12,687 nt of DNA from positions 1-12,687 of the forward strand of contig JBPCPI010000227.1 of the NCBI GenBank assembly GCA_050999295.1, in the 5' to 3' direction. The translations under genes were made by a program, and so were the position numbers. This stretch comes from JACCQS01 sp050999295. Lineage in GTDB: Bacteria; Actinomycetota; Actinomycetes; Mycobacteriales; Geodermatophilaceae. The notes beneath the pieces are model-generated. The model searched no databases and was not told the origin of the DNA. It was given only the letters and a program-made list of their open reading frames with translations. Below are positions 12,219-12,687 of the stretch, one piece after another; the stretch's first letter is position 1, and every line of letters begins with the position of its first letter.

Positions 12219-12687
12219 CTAATCGGTGAAGACGACCGTGGCGAAGTTCTCCGCGGTCAGCGGACTCGGAACCAGACCGTCCACATTCTCGGCGACCACC
12301 AATGCCGGCGGCGAGTGCGAGAGCGGGACGGCGGGCAGGAAGTCCATGATGTCGTTGTTCAGGTCCTGATAGAGACCTTCACGGACATCGGGGTCCGGCT
12401 CTGAGTCAGCCGCAGCGAACTGGGTGAACAGGTCCTGATTGACGAAGCCTCCGAAATCCAACTTGGACTCGCCGCCAGCCTTGGCATCGAAGAACGTGCC
12501 GATGAAGTTGTAGGCATCGTTGTAGTCACCGGTCCAACCGAGCAGATGGATGCCAGCCAGCCCGCTCGAGACCGCGTCGAGGTACTCCGGATTCCAGACC
12601 AGGGCAATTGGCTCGATGACGAACCCGACATCGGTGAGGTTCTGCGAGATCACCTCGAAGATCGCGCCTGGGTCCGGCATATACGGA
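12219..12687 (-). CDS. Peptide ABC importer substrate-binding protein, C-terminal fragment
   Basis: The last 155 residues of a family 5 extracellular solute-binding protein; the N-terminus, with its expected lipoprotein signal, lies beyond the window. Reading begins PYMPDPGAIFEVISQNLTDVG and continues with IHLLGWTGDYNDAYNFIGTFF and LPAVPLSHSPPALVVAENVDG, all typical of lobe I/II hinge and C-terminal parts of DppA/OppA-like proteins. The tryptophan in GWTGDYND is at the usual site near the ligand pocket. As first gene in the operon it would capture the substrate outside the membrane and deliver it to DppB/DppC. The operon promoter is not in view. Confidence 0.92.
   Translation of the reverse strand, partial: PYMPDPGAIFEVISQNLTDVGFVIEPIALVWNPEYLDAVSSGLAGIHLLGWTGDYNDAYNFIGTFFDAKAGGESKLDFGGFVNQDLFTQFAAADSEPDPDVREGLYQDLNNDIMDFLPAVPLSHSPPALVVAENVDGLVPSPLTAENFATVVFTD

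Noticed and set aside
338..12687. Insertion sequences, tRNA or rRNA genes
   Set aside because: No transposase motifs, terminal inverted repeats or cloverleaf-like sequence were found on reading both strands.

Overview
The window is chromosomal DNA from a high-GC Gram-positive bacterium, almost certainly an actinomycete. Evidence: GC-rich third codon positions, frequent GTG starts, ATGA/GTGA gene overlaps, likely leaderless starts, and a divergent aspartokinase / 2-isopropylmalate synthase pair arranged as in Mycobacterium. The family cannot be fixed from this sequence; Propionibacteriales is a guess.

Layout. (1) 1-2163: the 5' end of lysC runs left and leuA runs right. Between them is a 200-bp control region holding a 16-codon leucine-rich leader peptide, two strong hairpins, and a loop exactly complementary to the leuA ribosome-binding site. 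This is the most informative regulatory element here. (2) 2164-4144: a winged-helix (ArsR-like) repressor and an MFS exporter, translationally coupled. They are driven by a promoter whose spacer holds a palindromic operator and which probably yields a leaderless mRNA. (3) 4164-7662, leftward: a small conserved actinobacterial protein of unknown function, then an operon read as DedA-family membrane protein, a membrane-anchored phosphodiesterase with a holin-like domain, and a VOC-fold protein. The VOC gene is broken by a frameshift at an expected metal-ligand histidine. (4) 7663-7823: an intergenic region with two copies of a near-identical palindrome, centres 41 bp apart. (5) 7824-12687, leftward: a complete dpp/opp-type peptide ABC importer read as binding protein (cut by the window edge), two permeases and two ATPases, with tight spacing throughout.

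How they work together. lysC and leuA commit aspartate and ketoisovalerate carbon to the lysine/threonine/methionine and leucine pathways. leuA is probably controlled by leader-peptide translation through an RNA pseudoknot. The repressor-exporter pair looks like a drug or metabolite efflux unit. The DedA-phosphodiesterase pair suggests handling of a phosphorylated lipid or envelope precursor, but the substrate is unknown. The ABC operon imports peptides or similar small molecules.

No mobile element, tRNA, rRNA, CRISPR array or prophage is seen. Most of the window is ordinary core and accessory metabolism. I do not see a wholly new system. The best leads are the leuA leader, the twin palindromes and the phosphodiesterase topology.
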